This document shows, one piece after another, positions 61,601-64,000 of a stretch of 64,000 nt of DNA. Source of the stretch: Bacteroidales bacterium. GTDB lineage: Bacteria > Bacteroidota > Bacteroidia > Bacteroidales > UBA10428. The notes beneath the pieces are model-generated. The model made no database searches and was not told where the DNA came from. It worked only from the letters and a program-made list of their open reading frames with translations. Numbering within the stretch: the first letter of the stretch is position 1; each line of letters starts with the position of its first letter. A program made the translations under genes and the position numbers. Where the stretch lies: the NCBI GenBank assembly GCA_016928305.1, contig JAFGKY010000165.1, positions 1 through 64,000 of the forward strand, given 5' to 3'.

Positions 61601-62333
61601 GGCACAGGTAACAGGCTCAGCAAGAATTGAAGATTATGCCATCGTGCAGGATAATGCCCAGGTAAGCGGGGCTGCTGTTATCAGGAGTAATGCAATTGTG
61701 GGGAAAAATGCCAGGGTACGCAATAATGCGATTGTAGAAAAAACAGCCAGGGTGTATTCAGGATGTAATATTTATGGAAATGCCATAATTACCGGAAGTG
61801 CTATTGCTTACAACAGCTCGGTACGCGAACATGCAATAGTTAAAGAACTGGCAATCATAGATGGCGCTTCCCTGTCGGGCGATGTGATTATAGGCGGCGA
61901 TGCGGAGGATTTTACTGCATGCAACACAGGCACTTACCTGCAGTTATACAAAATTGCTGGGCGCAGTGGAGGTTGTGATGGAAGGCATGACCATCCGCTT
62001 AACGTCGATGTCAATCCGATTATCGATGACTATCCCGTTGATACGCTGGTACATATCCCTTCCGGTATCCATGAAATCACCTCAATTGACATACCATACA
62101 CTATTTACTACAGGCCCGAAGACCAGCATCTGGTCATACAATCAAAGCTTCTCTATGATAACATAAAGATGATCCGCGTGCTGACAATCGATGGCAGAGT
62201 GCTGAATACTATTACCAATCCTTCATCGGATGAGATTGAAATTGAAACTTCAGCAAGAGGTATAGTATTGCTAATAATAGTCAGTGAAAAGGGAATTTTT
62301 TCAGATAAAGTAATCATTTCTGAATACAATTGA
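58647..62333 (+). CDS. Secreted multidomain protein: discoidin-like, DUF6055-like HExxH domain, beta-helix, T9SS tail
   Basis: A 1228-residue exported mosaic. Signal peptide, then a discoidin/F5-8C-like domain (about 30-190), two related Ig-like modules (about 200-300 and 405-505; each has ETYIIN/ETYVIN and NLSDQLL or TSDLLL) around a DUF1533-like module (about 308-395), a DUF6055-like domain (about 520-830) with zinc-type motif H651-E-F-A-H655 and a downstream WESHANFM, a beta domain, a hexapeptide left-handed beta-helix (about 970-1088) and a Por secretion C-terminal tail (about 1165-1228, VLTIDGRVLN..IISEYN). The tail predicts type IX export and surface anchoring. The HExxH site suggests a metallopeptidase, perhaps acting on glycoproteins; activity is unproven. 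Confidence 0.85.
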   Translation: MKGIVLKELFCVALISFLAPGSIRFLNGQENIALVANSLLTSHVSPWENLYAINDGFEPSGSMDHSHDAYGNWQAGVSNQWNWVQYNFDQYYQIDQSNVYWWTDQADSTSVVGVQMPYDCYLEYWDPINSNWMEVKNPVGYGVKRDQYNITTFDPVLTNKIRLHFVSVSAQGIIEWQVMGTLGEQIPVHSTATIDPVLAKDTIHTVTLTAKDVNDVPKEGYVFRANILTTDRLSITNETYVINGLSITADTSDLLLSPTSADGMVSFVITTPAVIDPTDGIQIDIKFNNGLTTLASWSLYEPGLVSPLLSADTIDNDVDHTLEIGFMDDMDWRNAVDEVIVNDLSLVISTDYEIEAGRIILKPSGGNAAITTAGSKRIVVTAPGYENTEVKQTILAGQVNTESSGFLKTYKLYKGSTTTITLMARDLYGNAISGYQFKWDAEVFDTTATTAETYIINSITVNSNLSDQLLTATGSDGTTSFQIVIPSQVDLNDGVAIQMQLEDGITNIDSQIQYYSCPGEKQVYIANDLKNHDEWSWDKTAQSDNFVLFWGDLTGSDPLHPANGNSGIAFDPSKILSKLEGCLAFYVDSLNFITNKDEGNMAHYKFIIVMCNTWADGGYDGYATGGSWDGVIGAMWIHPSATGGSGFVLAHEFAHMCQAMIPIQYPGHGLKNKPGYENVGMFWESHANFMALTATGEISSVQPSRWVNTAMLHYSSTRHYYQAIYLPQYIVDVFGMEELNLIWRNAEEGDHPLESFRNNRGYTQEQLNDEIGHYAMRNVTWDYSIGEMIRGYFRNQIDPIYVCREFTIMDTIPGKPGYYIVPKYLAPRDYGYNIIPLYPKEGANTITVTFSGYDNEPAGGAGWRYGFVAVDASGSSRYSELYAEQQSEVNFALDAGDERVFFIVTGAPKTHHNYRAWEPGDPKIYRYPYNIQVEGALPAGYLPGYNSQKDQYPGAPHSNGGGWVASTATVEASVYVGPNAQVLGQAQVTGSARIEDYAIVQDNAQVSGAAVIRSNAIVGKNARVRNNAIVEKTARVYSGCNIYGNAIITGSAIAYNSSVREHAIVKELAIIDGASLSGDVIIGGDAEDFTACNTGTYLQLYKIAGRSGGCDGRHDHPLNVDVNPIIDDYPVDTLVHIPSGIHEITSIDIPYTIYYRPEDQHLVIQSKLLYDNIKMIRVLTIDGRVLNTITNPSSDEIEIETSARGIVLLIIVSEKGIFSDKVIISEYN

Positions 62334-62410
62334 AGACCAACATGCAACAATTCTTTAAAATATATATAACCCATATTGATATCCTAAGTAAAACTTAAAA
62401 TGAATGAATT

Positions 62411-63427
62411 ATGAAAAACTTTACTAAACTTTTTGCCGGTATTGCTGGCGTTCTTTTTATGTTTTCCGTGTCGGTGGTTGCACAGGTAACCTATTCCGAC
62501 AATTTTGATGCTGCCCATGATTATTTGTCAGATGGTGCCGCCGGGACTATCTGGGAAGACTTTTTTGTAAATCATGGTTCTGCCGATCCTGAAGAACAGT
62601 GGGGAGAAATCCTGGCATTAAACACCACGGACTCAGCCGGAGTGCTTACCTTTACAACATGCAGTGTCTGGTGGTCTGATTTTGACAACAACAACGGACC
62701 TCTGCTGTACAGGAGATTACCTGCAGGACATGATTTTGAGATGAGCGTGAAGATTGCTTCCGGAGATTTTGAATCGTTTAATGGTGTAAGGTTGGCATAC
62801 CTGGCAGGAGGTCTGTACCTGGGTAATCCCGATTCCACAGTTCAGGATTTTATTTTCTATTACCTCTTTGACAGATCAGAATGGTCATGTATCTACAATT
62901 TTACTGATATTAATGATGGTGCAAGGACTGAAAACTTCACCAACGATTTTGCATTGAGCGGAGCCGAGTATCCATGGATGAAAATCACCAAAACAGGTAC
63001 TGATCTTTACGGTTATGTAAGTACGGATGGAACTACCTGGGAAGAGCATTTTGCTGAAACCCGTGATGATCTGGATATGGATCTGCTGGTTGGCATTGCT
63101 GTCGCCACCTTTACGGATGACACGGGTACTGTGAAATTTGAAAGCTTCTCGCTAACAGACCTTGATGCTATTGACGCTATAAAAAATGTTGATATAAGCA
63201 ACAATGTGAAAGTCTATTACAGCTCATCGCATCAGGCTATCATTGTCAATGCCGCTGATGCCAAGAACATTGACCTGGTTCAACTGGTTAATCTGGATGG
63301 AAGGATAATTAAAGATATTCGCAATGTTGGCACAAGAACTGAAATTGTTGTTCCCCAAAAAGGATTATATCTTGTATCGATCCAGAGAAACGGCCAATCA
63401 TACACCGAAAAAGTCGTTGTAAAATAA
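62411..63427 (+). CDS. Secreted DUF1349-like concanavalin-fold protein with T9SS tail
   Basis: A 338-residue exported protein. A signal peptide (to about residue 25, VVAQ) is followed by a beta-sandwich domain of the DUF1349/regulation-of-Ty1 type (YSDNFDAAHDYLSDGAAGTIWEDFFV, LLYRRLPAGHDFEMSVKIASGDFESFNGVRLAYLA, PWMKITKTGTDLYGYVSTDGTTWEEH) that often binds carbohydrate, and a Por secretion tail (DLVQLVNLDGRIIKDIRN..SYTEKVVVK). It follows the 1228-residue gene by 77 bp and probably belongs to the same SusCD operon as a surface glycan binder. Confidence 0.85.
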   Translation: MKNFTKLFAGIAGVLFMFSVSVVAQVTYSDNFDAAHDYLSDGAAGTIWEDFFVNHGSADPEEQWGEILALNTTDSAGVLTFTTCSVWWSDFDNNNGPLLYRRLPAGHDFEMSVKIASGDFESFNGVRLAYLAGGLYLGNPDSTVQDFIFYYLFDRSEWSCIYNFTDINDGARTENFTNDFALSGAEYPWMKITKTGTDLYGYVSTDGTTWEEHFAETRDDLDMDLLVGIAVATFTDDTGTVKFESFSLTDLDAIDAIKNVDISNNVKVYYSSSHQAIIVNAADAKNIDLVQLVNLDGRIIKDIRNVGTRTEIVVPQKGLYLVSIQRNGQSYTEKVVVK

Positions 63428-63868
63428 TACCGGGATACAACTGATGCCGGTGAAAATTCACGGTTGGGTAAACGATTTTTAAAAAGAACGAGTAATTAAA
63501 GGCTTTTTACTTGTGAATAATAAAGTTACCCAACCTTGAATTTTTAAGAATTTATTTGAACGCTGACCAAGGATTGAAGAGCACTGCATACTAAAGGAAA
63601 AACACAAATCCTGCTATCTTCGGTATTCAGTATTTCTGTCCCTAAGTATATTATTATATTGTCGCTAAGAGAATAACATATCGTTCTATCCAGGTTTTTA
63701 AATATAGTCCACAGTCAACGGTCAACGGCTTACTGTCGACAGTACATTCGTAATCGGTCTTAGATCTTAGATCTTAGATTTTAGATTTTAGATCTGATCT
63801 ATTATCTTTTTTCTTTGTTCGCTACAGATGTGGACTTCTGGTAGTTTGTGCACTGATAAATATCAACA
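63428..63868. other. Intergenic region with simple-sequence tract
   Basis: No gene is seen. At 63712-63740 there is a GTCAACGGTCAACGG repetition and at about 63758-63800 a TTAGATCTTAGATTTTAGA tract, related in the opposite orientation to the tract near 1165-1235. It should also hold the promoter of the following gene. Confidence 0.5.
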
Positions 63869-64000
63869 ATGATGGTAAAAAAAACAATATTTTTTAAATG
63901 GCTCCTGGTGACTGGGTTTTTCTGGATAGCCTTAATTCCAAATACGGTCAGTAATGCCGCAAACCTATCTATCGTCCCCGTTCCAAAATCAACTTCAGGT
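63869..64000 (+). CDS. N-terminal part of an exported protein, possibly a GH20-type beta-hexosaminidase (cut by the window end)
   Basis: Forty-four codons are visible, starting ATG-ATG at 63869. They encode a signal peptide (MMVKKTIFFKWLLVTGFFWI, then ending near VSNAA) and the mature start NLSIVPVPKSTSG. A segment of the kind IVP-x-P near the mature N-terminus is typical of GH20 hexosaminidases, where the N-terminal domain opens with IIPxPxxV. This is suggestive only; the catalytic part lies outside the window. Confidence 0.6.
   Translation, partial: MMVKKTIFFKWLLVTGFFWIALIPNTVSNAANLSIVPVPKSTSG

Noticed and set aside
1-64000. CRISPR array, prophage or insertion sequence
   Set aside because: No regularly spaced repeats, no phage structural genes and no transposase or integrase gene are visible.

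Overview
The window looks like a chromosomal segment of a Bacteroidota (Bacteroidetes) bacterium, probably of the anaerobic or environmental Bacteroidales/Marinilabiliales kind. The support is two SusC/SusD outer-membrane pairs, an ECF sigma factor with FecR anti-sigma factors, secreted proteins with type IX secretion (Por) tails, the DHH phosphoesterase-gldI-FKBP gene order next to ndk, -33/-7 promoters of the TTTG/TAnnTTTG type and almost no Shine-Dalgarno sites. The species cannot be named from this sequence.

Layout. 1-9.7 kb is housekeeping and envelope metabolism: kdsA, RNase P RNA (minus strand) directly behind a Smr-domain gene, queA convergent with a threonine aldolase, two thioredoxin-fold exported proteins, a remnant of an M48 peptidase gene, and a fused FAD dehydrogenase/Fe-S oxidoreductase. 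10-15.5 kb is a first SusC/SusD_2/lipoprotein operon, followed by a TPR histidine kinase and a LytTR regulator (15.9-18.6 kb). 18.6-25 kb carries a methyltransferase, a serine hydrolase, a hybrid histidine kinase gene broken by two in-frame stops, and formate-THF ligase. 25-32 kb is an rsmI-like gene, three FKBP-type lipoproteins (one GldI-like), NrnA-like DHH phosphoesterase, ndk, a DciA-like gene and recF. 32-33.6 kb has an internally deleted PAP2 phosphatase relic, a TPR membrane protein and ribH.

33.7-38.8 kb is the most unusual stretch: a five-gene block of two coiled-coil proteins (one with two membrane segments), a periplasmic substrate-binding protein fused to an OmpA peptidoglycan-binding domain, an ABC permease and an ABC ATPase. 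I read it as a cell-wall-anchored importer with dedicated helical partner proteins; its substrate is unknown. 38.8-50 kb has serA, a DUF4105 membrane protein, a heavily deleted esterase relic, a TPR protein, a HicB-HicA toxin-antitoxin pair bracketed by 65-bp direct repeats, tRNA-Arg(ACG), a PAS-GAF histidine kinase, a long GroES-like protein, a small NUMOD-like protein and a sialate O-acetylesterase.

50.3-64 kb is a classic glycan-uptake locus: ECF sigma factor, two tandem FecR anti-sigma factors separated by a strong terminator hairpin, SusC with an N-terminal STN signalling domain, SusD, a 1228-residue secreted mosaic with a HExxH motif, a DUF1349-like secreted protein and the first 44 codons of another exported protein, perhaps a GH20-type enzyme. 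Together with the divergent sialate O-acetylesterase this suggests use of a host- or mucin-type glycan, which is inference. Intergenic regions are rich in short palindromes of several families, and at least four protein genes are decayed, so this genome segment is undergoing active gene loss.
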